Below, piece after piece: positions 1-6,921 of a stretch of 8,868 nucleotides of DNA; the first letter of the stretch is position 1; every line of letters begins with the position of its first letter. Both the position numbers and the translations under genes were made by a program. This DNA is from JAUVIB01 sp964424545 (GTDB lineage Bacteria; Calditrichota; Calditrichia; Calditrichales; Calditrichaceae): assembly GCA_964424545.1 (NCBI GenBank), contig CAYRJN010000161.1, positions 1-8,868 of the forward strand. The letters run 5' to 3'. The notes beneath the pieces were generated by a model. That model saw only the letters and a list, made by a program, of their open reading frames with translations. It had not been told where the DNA came from and did no database searches.

Positions 1-1
1 T

Positions 2-394
2 ACATTAAAAACCGAATTTTGTGAAGAAAAAATCGATACTTCTATTTATATACGGCTTTTTGATATCGTTATCGATAACTATATTACCAATGCCATAAAA
101 TATAGCCCCGAAAATACCGACATTACCGCTAAATTATACAAGGATGAACATTATTTTTATTTTGAAGTTATTGATCAAGGCTATGGAATTGCGGAAAAAG
201 ATCAACCCAATGTATTTGACAATTTTTTTAGAGTAGAATCAAATCCCAAAATTAAGGATGTAGTCGGAACAGGCATGGGACTGGCTTTAGTCAAAAAAAG
301 CGCAAAACAGATGGGCGGTTACGTATATTTGGAAAGCGAATTAGGCAAAGGTTCCAAATTCGGCATAGCATTACCTTATAACGATTCGATATAA
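2..394 (+). CDS. Sensor histidine kinase, C-terminal ATP-binding domain (5' end outside window)
   Basis: The 130 visible residues form a HATPase_c domain, the part of a two-component histidine kinase that binds ATP and phosphorylates the conserved His. The order of boxes is standard: N box DNYITNAIKYSP (residues 25-36 of the fragment, key Asn30), G1 box DQGYGIAEKD (58-67, Asp58/Gly60/Gly62), F box FDNFFRVES (72-80), and G2 box GTGMGLALVKK (89-99). The chain ends LESELGKGSKFGIALP plus five residues, as in kinases with no fused receiver. All nucleotide-binding motifs look intact, so this should be an active kinase. The DHp helix with its phospho-accepting His and the sensor region lie to the left of the window, so the stimulus cannot be read. 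It is the first visible gene of a tight co-directional cluster, 22 bp before the FecR gene, and its likely partner is the response regulator at 6921-7859. Pairing is inferred from position only. Confidence 0.93.
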   Translation, partial: TLKTEFCEEKIDTSIYIRLFDIVIDNYITNAIKYSPENTDITAKLYKDEHYFYFEVIDQGYGIAEKDQPNVFDNFFRVESNPKIKDVVGTGMGLALVKKSAKQMGGYVYLESELGKGSKFGIALPYNDSI

Positions 395-416
395 GCAACT
401 AATTTTAAATTACGGC

Positions 417-2129
417 ATGACAATGAAAATAAAAACGAATCCATTAATATTTTTAATAAGCGCGATATCTCTTCTCACTATTAATTCCGTTAAAGGAGAC
501 GAGCCTTATCGTTATGAAAATGCCCAAGCTTTACGAGAATATTGTCAAAACAAATTTCAATTATCAGATGTATGGTATGCTGTTGTGCGATATAACGGCT
601 ATACGGATATCGGGGAAATAAAAAAAGGCGCCATAATTCAAATCCCGACTTCTTCTATAAAATATTTTCTTAAAACGGACCCTAAAATTCAGAAAAAATT
701 GTCGGATGTGATAAAAAAAGGTGCGGAAGTTTTTGCTAAAGACGATATGAATTTTGTAAAAACAAATGTATTTAATTCCGATAAATATTTTAAAACGGGA
801 GCTATAAAAAAAGCGGAAACATTAAATCGACAAATAATTGAAAAACTTGATAAAATCGAATCTGTATGCGATAAAGCGGCCAATCAAAAAGTAGAAGCTA
901 AGGTCTATGATTTAAAAGGCGATGTTGATAAACAACCGGCGGGACATTTTTCTTGGATACATTTGACAAAGGATGAAAATCTAAGAGAACAGGATAAAGT
1001 ACGAACCATGATGAATTCTTTCGCCGATATTATTTTTAAAGACGAATCACATATTTTTCTCGATGAAAATTCCATGATCTTAATAAAAAAGATGCGGGAA
1101 AATCGTCTAAAAAGAGAAAGCACCGCCGTAACCGTTTTGGTTAACGGGGATCTTCAAGCTCTGGTAAACGCTGGAAGTCCTAAGAATTTCAACGTTGATA
1201 TTCCGGAAATTGAGACCTCAATAAAATCAAAGTCATTCTGGTTAAGACGTAACCGACAAAAGGATGTCAGTATTTCTAACTATGACGGAACTATTAAAAT
1301 AGCGTCCGCAGGTAAATCGGTAACAATTAAAAAAAACGAGGGGTTAAAAGTAAAATATAAGAGACCGCCTTCAAACCCCATCAAACTTTTACCGTCGCCC
1401 GGTAAATTAACTTGTGAAGAAGAATATACGCTGACCTGGAATAAAGTTAAAAACGCCGTGAATTATCAGATACAAGTAGCCTCGAATCAATTTTTTCAAA
1501 CTAATATTTTTATTAATAAAAAGGTGCGCGGTAATAGGCTGATCGTATCGGGCTTAAAAGACGGCGTTTATTATTGGCGCGTAAGATCAATAAACAAAGA
1601 AGGTTTACCGGGCGACTATTCGCCAGCCGCCCAGTTCGTATACAGGTCTGAACTATCAAAACCGTTTTTATACGTAAGGAAACAAGTAAACGGCGATTCG
1701 ATAAGAATTGAAATCGAAACTCAAATAGGCAATACTATTGCAATTAATAACGGCCGGATTATCAAGGCAAAAAAGCATTCCACCTTTTTTGATCTTCCTT
1801 TAAAAAACGGCAACAATCTAATAACAATTGAAGTTAAATCACCTCAAGGAATTTCTTCACAAAAAAAATTCTCCGTACAACGCTTACAGCCTGAAAATTT
1901 TTCCTTTAATTATCCGAAACAGAGTCAATCGGAAATAACGGAAATTACATCTGTTTTCAAACGGGATTATATCGTTAAATTAAATAATAAAGAGTATAGA
2001 ACAAAGAATAAAAAATTTAAAAAAATCATAAAACTTAATAAAGGAATAAATCTTTTTCCTTTATTGGTAAAAGAGATTAATACTAACAGCGTTGTCTATT
2101 CCGACACAATAAAAATTATCTTAAAATAA
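417..2129 (+). CDS. Exported LysM-like / FecR / Fn3-like / Ig-like domain protein
   Basis: This 570-residue protein probably works in the periplasm or on the envelope. Residues 1-27 are a Sec-type signal peptide (Lys4/Lys6, hydrophobic core about 9-25, cleavage near VKG-DE). Residues 30-77 resemble LysM (WYAVVRYNGY then IKKGAIIQIP), a peptidoglycan-binding fold. A Lys-rich helical stretch spans about 80-155. Residues 159-260 match FecR (YDLKGDV, then a DESHIFLDENSMILI strand pair). Residues 325-410 are Fn3-like (LTWNKVKNAVNYQIQVA, GVYYWRVRS). Residues 415-495 and 500-570 look like two small glucodextranase/Ig-type domains, each with a short motif of the NNGR or NNKEY kind followed by LKNGNNLITI or LNKGINLFPL. 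There is no membrane anchor beyond the signal peptide and no FecI sigma factor or TonB receptor nearby, so it is unlikely to be a classical FecR anti-sigma regulator. No clear Shine-Dalgarno precedes ATG 417; ATG 423 would remove two residues and is equally possible. Gaps of 22 bp on both sides suggest an operon. Confidence 0.85.
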   Translation: MTMKIKTNPLIFLISAISLLTINSVKGDEPYRYENAQALREYCQNKFQLSDVWYAVVRYNGYTDIGEIKKGAIIQIPTSSIKYFLKTDPKIQKKLSDVIKKGAEVFAKDDMNFVKTNVFNSDKYFKTGAIKKAETLNRQIIEKLDKIESVCDKAANQKVEAKVYDLKGDVDKQPAGHFSWIHLTKDENLREQDKVRTMMNSFADIIFKDESHIFLDENSMILIKKMRENRLKRESTAVTVLVNGDLQALVNAGSPKNFNVDIPEIETSIKSKSFWLRRNRQKDVSISNYDGTIKIASAGKSVTIKKNEGLKVKYKRPPSNPIKLLPSPGKLTCEEEYTLTWNKVKNAVNYQIQVASNQFFQTNIFINKKVRGNRLIVSGLKDGVYYWRVRSINKEGLPGDYSPAAQFVYRSELSKPFLYVRKQVNGDSIRIEIETQIGNTIAINNGRIIKAKKHSTFFDLPLKNGNNLITIEVKSPQGISSQKKFSVQRLQPENFSFNYPKQSQSEITEITSVFKRDYIVKLNNKEYRTKNKKFKKIIKLNKGINLFPLLVKEINTNSVVYSDTIKIILK

Positions 2130-2135
2130 GCTATT

Positions 2136-2140
2136 AGGAG
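2136..2140 (+). promoter_or_regulatory. Ribosome binding site of the PKD protein gene
   Basis: AGGAG lies 11 bases before ATG 2152, in the 22-bp gap after the FecR gene stop. It supports 2152 as the start, which also gives a proper signal peptide. Confidence 0.7.
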
Positions 2141-2151
2141 ACTGCATATTT

Positions 2152-5100
2152 ATGTTGCAAAAATGGTTTTTATTTTTAGTAATTCCGTTATCCTTAAGTT
2201 TTGCCAACAATGAAACGTTCCTTTGTCAGTTCGGGCCGAAAGGACAGGCCGGTTCCGGCAATATGAGCGATAGTTTATACATATTCATAACGGTGCCCGC
2301 AAATTACGAATCAATGTTATATATCCGTATTTTTGACGCCGACTGCGGTGGCGAATGGGATGAAAAATATGGTCAATGGAATGTTCATACTTCATACCAA
2401 TTATTTGCCGGTTCATATAGCGAAATAGCTTTCGCTAATCGTAATGGCAGAGGCGCCTTACTTGACAGTATCACTATCGGAGAATCGCTCGATTATGACA
2501 ATAAGTGGCAGACCCTTTTTTCCGTCAACGCCGCTCAAATACCGGTAATAAACGACAAAAAATATCTTAAACTTCGCATAAAGTCAATTAATGGAAATGA
2601 CGGAAATCTGTTTCTCTTCAATGTTAGCCGCTCGGAAAAAGAGAATGATCCTATCGGAAAATGGTTTGTTTACCGTCCTGTAATACGTATTAATCCCAAA
2701 AAAAATATTGTTTCGTATCTTCCCTTTCAAACGCCGCAAAATACCAAAGAAATTATTATAAAGAATTTTGACGCCGACTATGACGTCATGCATTTGATTA
2801 CACCCGTTAGATCAGATATAATTCTAAAATCTTCCGGCAACGCCGTTTTTTCGATAACAAAAATAAAAATTTCAATGGAAGAAACGGGTCAGGTTTTATC
2901 CTGTGTAGCCGGTTTGGGAAAACGCGCCCCAAATAACAATGTAGGATTCTCCGTTTCCACAAAAAACGGCAAAGAAATCCCATTCATTTTACCTTTTTAT
3001 CAAGGCGCGCTACATAAACGACCGCTTGCACGTTTCATCTATCATGCGATAGATAAAAAAAACGGAATAGCATTCGACGCCTCTTTAAGTAATTTTCACA
3101 AAACGGAAAACGGTCTTTATTATTGGGATTTTGGAGACGGCACAAAGGGACGCGGGCTTCAAACAACCCATATTTTTCCTAAACCGGGTTTCTACAAAGT
3201 AAAACTTACGATATCCGACCAAAGCGGTTTTGTCGATCAAAATGGCTTTTACGACAAAGAAGTATTCGTCAATGCTCCGCCCGTCGCCATATTAAGCGCT
3301 CCTTCTGTTATTGCTTTGGGAAAAACAGTTACCTTAAACGCCGGCGATTCTTATGATTCTGACGGAAAAATCATTAAATATATTTTTGAAATAATGGGTG
3401 AAAAGATAACCACTAAAAAGCCATATTATAAATATAAGTTTGACGTTCCCGGCAAATATAACATTAAAGTTATCGTAAGTGACAATGCCGGTTATCCGAA
3501 CAGTCTTAGTTCTGCGCATAAAGAAATTATCGTAAATTCATCTCCCGTCGCGACTATAAAATCTCCGCCGAAAGGAGCGATTAACGAAACAATTATTTTC
3601 GACGCCTCGCAATCGTTAGACAGCGATGGCGAAATCATAGGATATCGCTGGGATTTTGGAGACGGTCAAGACGGTAGCGGCAAAATCATACGCCATCAGT
3701 TCGAAAAAGCGGGAAAATATACGGTAAAATTATCGGTTACGGATAATTCCGGAGTAGAAAATAATACGGCTGTAACGTCAACGGTAATTGTAATCAACTC
3801 TCCACCCATCGCCGATGCCGGAAGCTACAGAGCCTCGTCAGCAGGACAAAAGATTTTGTTTTCCGGATCAAAATCCTATGACAAAGACGGTAAAATAGTA
3901 TTATATGAATGGGATTTCGGCGATGGTAAATCGGCCACAGGTATGAATGTTTACCACGTTTATAATGCACCCGGCGATTATAATGTAAAACTAACGGTTA
4001 CCGATAACTCTTCTACGAGCTCATCAACAGCATCGGCTATTACAGACGTTCATATTAATTTTCCTCCTGTAGCTATTATAAAAGCGCCTTCGCTAATCAC
4101 TATTAATCCCGTCGAATTTGATGCATCGCAATCATACGACAAAGACGGTAAAATAATCGACTACCAATGGGATTTTGGAGACGGCAATCGCGGCAGCGGT
4201 CAAACAGTGAACCATACTTATATTAAACCGGGCACATACACCGTACAACTTAAAATTATAGACGACTCCAATACCCTAACACAATACGCAAACGTTTCAC
4301 ATACGATTATTATCAATGCCTTGCCAATCGCCGATGCCGGAAAAAACCAGTTGGTCGCTGTCGGCGAAGAATTTAAGCTGGACGGACGTCAATCGAACGA
4401 TCCGGACGGCAAAATTGCTTCTTATCGCTGGTTTTTGGACGGGAAAGAAATTTCCACGGAATCTCATTTTACTTACAAATTAAATAGCAGCGGCGCTTAT
4501 TCGTTTTTGTTAAAAGTTACGGATGATTCCCATGACCCGGCGGCAATTGATTATGACGATGTTTCAATTAACGTAAACGCTGCGCCAATAGCGGATTTTT
4601 CCGTACCACAAAGACTCGATCCGAATAAAACTTATCGTTTCTCTGCAAAAAACTGTTATGATCCGGACGGCGACGCTTTGTCTTACGCATGGATATTAAA
4701 TAATAAAATTTTCAAGGGAAAAGAATTTACGCATCACTTTAAAGACGAAGGGCTTTATACTCTTAAACTTATTATAGACGACCAAAAAGGTTTAACGAAT
4801 TCCAAACAGTCTATAACAAAGACTATTTGGGTTAACGGCAGGCCTATAGCTATTGCGGGAAATGATGTATTGACCAATCGTTTTGAAATTTCCTTAGACG
4901 CGTCGTCAAGCAGCGATCCCGATGATGATTTGCTGAGTTTTAAATGGATTTTGGGCGACGGAAGCGTTATGAACGGGCCAAAAATATTTCACCGCTATAA
5001 AAAGGGCGGTATCTATCCGGTGAAACTCATTGTTTCTGATAATAAAGGCTTTTCAAACAGCGAAAATACGGATAATATAATAGTACATATTAATCGGCCG

Positions 5101-6921
5101 CCTGTTGCCGACGCCGGTTCCAATATTGAATCATGCGCTGGCTGCACCGTTTTATTCGACGGGTCGGCATCCTATGACGAAGACAAAGACCTTCTAAAAT
5201 ATCATTGGGACTTTGGAGACGGCTCCATTTCGGAGGAGATGAGTCCCATACATCGCTATGAAAGAAAAGGCTTATATCGTGTAAGGCTGAAGGTAACGGA
5301 TAATTCCGGTTTGCCCGGCAATGAATCGCAAGACGATATTTTAGCCACTGTTTTCGATTCTCCTGTAGCCAGTTTTACAGTCGACAAGAAAACAACTTGT
5401 GTAAATAGGCCTATAAATTTTGATGCATCTTCTTCTACGGATATAGACGGCGTGGTTAACGCCTTTATGTGGGACTTTGGCGACGGAAAAAGCGGCAACG
5501 GCAAAAAAGTTATTCATAGTTATGAAACAGCCGGAATTTATACTGTTCGTTTGAAAATAATCGGCAATCAACAAGGTTCATATAAGAATTACGACTATTA
5601 TGAAATGAAGATTGAAGTTATTGAAGGGCCGAAAGCTACGTTTAAAATGGTAAAAAAAGCTTGTATAGGAGATGAGGTGCTTTTGGACGCCTCCGCATCG
5701 AAAAGTAATTCCGGAAAAATCATTTCTTACGAGTGGGATTTCGGCGACGGTTTTGTCGCGACGGGAAGGAGCGTAAAACATACCTTTAAAAAATGGGGTA
5801 TCTACCCCGTGAGGTTGACGGTAAAAACCAATTCAACCTCGTCTTGCTCTAAAAACGATCTAATTAAAAGTATTACAATCAATGATAAACCGTCCGTAAC
5901 TATCCAGGCGGCGGATACGGTAGCTCTTAATGAATTCGCCATTTTATCACCTGAAAATATAAAGGATAAAATCGGCGGCATTGTATCTTTTGTATGGAAA
6001 TTCTCCGATAATACAGTAATTGAAAAACCTTTCGTTCGTAAAAAATTTCTAAAAAGCGGTATGCAACAGTATAAATTAATCATTAAAGACGACATGAATC
6101 TTCCTTGCTCCAAAACGGAATATATCAAAAATATTTATGTCAATTACCCGCCCGAAGTATTTTTCTCAAGCGACAGCCATACATACTTAGCCGGTGATAC
6201 GGTTTTTCTTGACGCGTCAAAGACAATGGATAAAGAAAATAATGTGCTTACCTATCAATGGTTCGTATCCGACGGTACGATGTTGAACGGTAAAACCGCT
6301 TATTTTGTTCCGGATAATCCAGGGGAATACCAGGTTACTTTGGTCGTATCCGATAATTATAATAAATCGGAAAAAACAAAGCGAATCACCATAAAAAGTT
6401 TGCCCGAAACAGATATTTCAGTATTACCTCTCGGTTGTCCTTTAAATACATTTCAGATCAATATTTCATCTTCAAATTTAACTCAAGCTAATTATTTGTG
6501 GTTATTACCGAACGGCAAAACACTCCACGGGAAAAGCATTACATATCGACTTTCTGATAATAATAAAAGCGAAACAATTAGACTAAGAATTAGCGGGAAG
6601 GCCATTCAAACAACCGAAAAAGAAATTATTTTAGAATCCGATCCTATCCCAATTGCCGATTTCAGCGTTTCGGGAACCCTTTACGCCGGAAGCCTAACGG
6701 ATTATGCCCTATTTGACGCGGAGAAAAGTATATCGAAAAACGGAAAGCAGTTAAGCTATAATTGGAATTTCGGCGATTCCGAAAAAGGCAAAGGACAAAA
6801 AGTTCGTCATCATTATAAAAGGGCTGGAAAATATAAAGTAACCTTAATTGTTAATGATTCCGATAAACCGTGCCGCGCCTCCCGCATAACAAAAACCATC
6901 GAAATTAGGGGAAGAAAATAA
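2152..6921 (+). CDS. Giant secreted protein with 15 tandem PKD-like modules
   Basis: This 1589-residue protein begins with a Sec signal peptide (MLQKWFLFLVIPLSLSFA, cleavage near residue 18). Residues about 20-165 form a beta-rich region I cannot name, with an acidic motif IFDADCGGEWDE (Asp62, Asp64, Asp70). A second beta-rich region spans about 170-288 and carries NFDADYD (207-211). From residue 290 to the end there are 15 PKD-like modules of about 87 residues. The marker Trp of each (WDFGDG position) falls at 325, 500, 587, 673, 760, 847, 932, 1019, 1107, 1195, 1282, 1370, 1450 and 1538, with Phe412 in module 2. Seven modules keep WDFGDG exactly. PKD modules are Ig-like folds that usually act as spacers or binding domains in surface proteins. 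I see no enzyme domain, transmembrane helix, LPXTG motif or separate C-terminal sorting domain; the chain ends inside module 15. It is likely a long extracellular stalk, adhesin or ligand-binding protein. It is co-transcribed with two-component genes by position. Function is inferred. Confidence 0.9.
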   Translation: MLQKWFLFLVIPLSLSFANNETFLCQFGPKGQAGSGNMSDSLYIFITVPANYESMLYIRIFDADCGGEWDEKYGQWNVHTSYQLFAGSYSEIAFANRNGRGALLDSITIGESLDYDNKWQTLFSVNAAQIPVINDKKYLKLRIKSINGNDGNLFLFNVSRSEKENDPIGKWFVYRPVIRINPKKNIVSYLPFQTPQNTKEIIIKNFDADYDVMHLITPVRSDIILKSSGNAVFSITKIKISMEETGQVLSCVAGLGKRAPNNNVGFSVSTKNGKEIPFILPFYQGALHKRPLARFIYHAIDKKNGIAFDASLSNFHKTENGLYYWDFGDGTKGRGLQTTHIFPKPGFYKVKLTISDQSGFVDQNGFYDKEVFVNAPPVAILSAPSVIALGKTVTLNAGDSYDSDGKIIKYIFEIMGEKITTKKPYYKYKFDVPGKYNIKVIVSDNAGYPNSLSSAHKEIIVNSSPVATIKSPPKGAINETIIFDASQSLDSDGEIIGYRWDFGDGQDGSGKIIRHQFEKAGKYTVKLSVTDNSGVENNTAVTSTVIVINSPPIADAGSYRASSAGQKILFSGSKSYDKDGKIVLYEWDFGDGKSATGMNVYHVYNAPGDYNVKLTVTDNSSTSSSTASAITDVHINFPPVAIIKAPSLITINPVEFDASQSYDKDGKIIDYQWDFGDGNRGSGQTVNHTYIKPGTYTVQLKIIDDSNTLTQYANVSHTIIINALPIADAGKNQLVAVGEEFKLDGRQSNDPDGKIASYRWFLDGKEISTESHFTYKLNSSGAYSFLLKVTDDSHDPAAIDYDDVSINVNAAPIADFSVPQRLDPNKTYRFSAKNCYDPDGDALSYAWILNNKIFKGKEFTHHFKDEGLYTLKLIIDDQKGLTNSKQSITKTIWVNGRPIAIAGNDVLTNRFEISLDASSSSDPDDDLLSFKWILGDGSVMNGPKIFHRYKKGGIYPVKLIVSDNKGFSNSENTDNIIVHINRPPVADAGSNIESCAGCTVLFDGSASYDEDKDLLKYHWDFGDGSISEEMSPIHRYERKGLYRVRLKVTDNSGLPGNESQDDILATVFDSPVASFTVDKKTTCVNRPINFDASSSTDIDGVVNAFMWDFGDGKSGNGKKVIHSYETAGIYTVRLKIIGNQQGSYKNYDYYEMKIEVIEGPKATFKMVKKACIGDEVLLDASASKSNSGKIISYEWDFGDGFVATGRSVKHTFKKWGIYPVRLTVKTNSTSSCSKNDLIKSITINDKPSVTIQAADTVALNEFAILSPENIKDKIGGIVSFVWKFSDNTVIEKPFVRKKFLKSGMQQYKLIIKDDMNLPCSKTEYIKNIYVNYPPEVFFSSDSHTYLAGDTVFLDASKTMDKENNVLTYQWFVSDGTMLNGKTAYFVPDNPGEYQVTLVVSDNYNKSEKTKRITIKSLPETDISVLPLGCPLNTFQINISSSNLTQANYLWLLPNGKTLHGKSITYRLSDNNKSETIRLRISGKAIQTTEKEIILESDPIPIADFSVSGTLYAGSLTDYALFDAEKSISKNGKQLSYNWNFGDSEKGKGQKVRHHYKRAGKYKVTLIVNDSDKPCRASRITKTIEIRGRK
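3808..3823 (+). repeat. 16-bp block shared by PKD modules 4 and 6 (copy 1)
   Basis: ATCGCCGATGCCGGAA is identical to 4327-4342. It encodes IADAG at the start of a module. It is exact at every codon position, including wobble bases, unlike most of the array. Confidence 0.75.
3880..3897 (+). repeat. 18-bp block shared by PKD modules 4 and 5 (copy 1)
   Basis: GACAAAGACGGTAAAATA is repeated exactly at 4138-4155, a shift of 258 bp (86 codons, one module). It encodes DKDGKI, the turn before the WDFGDG strand. Confidence 0.8.
4138..4155 (+). repeat. 18-bp block shared by PKD modules 4 and 5 (copy 2)
   Basis: This is the second copy of the block at 3880-3897, one module downstream and in the same reading frame. 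Confidence 0.8.
4327..4342 (+). repeat. 16-bp block shared by PKD modules 4 and 6 (copy 2)
   Basis: This is the second copy of the block at 3808-3823, 519 bp downstream, which equals 173 codons or two modules. Confidence 0.75.
6907..6914 (+). promoter_or_regulatory. Ribosome binding site of the HD-GYP regulator, inside the PKD gene
   Basis: AGGGGAAG lies in the last codons of the PKD gene and ends six bases before ATG 6921. The PKD stop TAA (6919-6921) and the regulator ATG (6921-6923) share one base (TAATG). This is a classic arrangement for translational coupling and argues that the two genes are made from one mRNA. Confidence 0.75.

Larger units (their letters stand above)
3019..6918 (+). 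repeat. Array of 15 PKD-like protein modules, about 260 bp each
   Basis: The array encodes residues 290-1589 of the PKD protein. Marker codons recur every 80-88 codons, most often 87. A typical module runs from PPVA through FDASxSYDxDGKI, YxWDFGDG, an HxYxxPGxYxVKL strand and VTDNS to a closing hydrophobic strand. Modules 1, 3, 4, 5, 9, 10 and 11 keep WDFGDG. Modules 2, 6, 7, 12, 13 and 14 have degenerate cores (for example WFLDGK, WILNNK, WLLPNG). Modules 8 (WILGDG) and 15 (WNFGDS) are intermediate. The repeats are divergent in DNA overall, with only short identical blocks, so most of the duplication is old. Confidence 0.92.

Noticed and set aside
417..2129. Classical FecR anti-sigma regulator of iron uptake
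   Set aside because: There is no FecI-type sigma factor or TonB-dependent receptor nearby, and the LysM, Fn3 and Ig-like domains do not fit that family.
5802..6128. Open frame of 108 codons on the minus strand inside the PKD gene
   Set aside because: It lies antisense to well-supported PKD modules 11-12, and its translation shows no recognisable domain. It is a shadow of the coding strand.
3019..6918. Regularly spaced repeats considered as a CRISPR array or DNA satellite
   Set aside because: The period is about 260 bp, the repeats are conserved at protein level only, and a single open frame runs through all of them.
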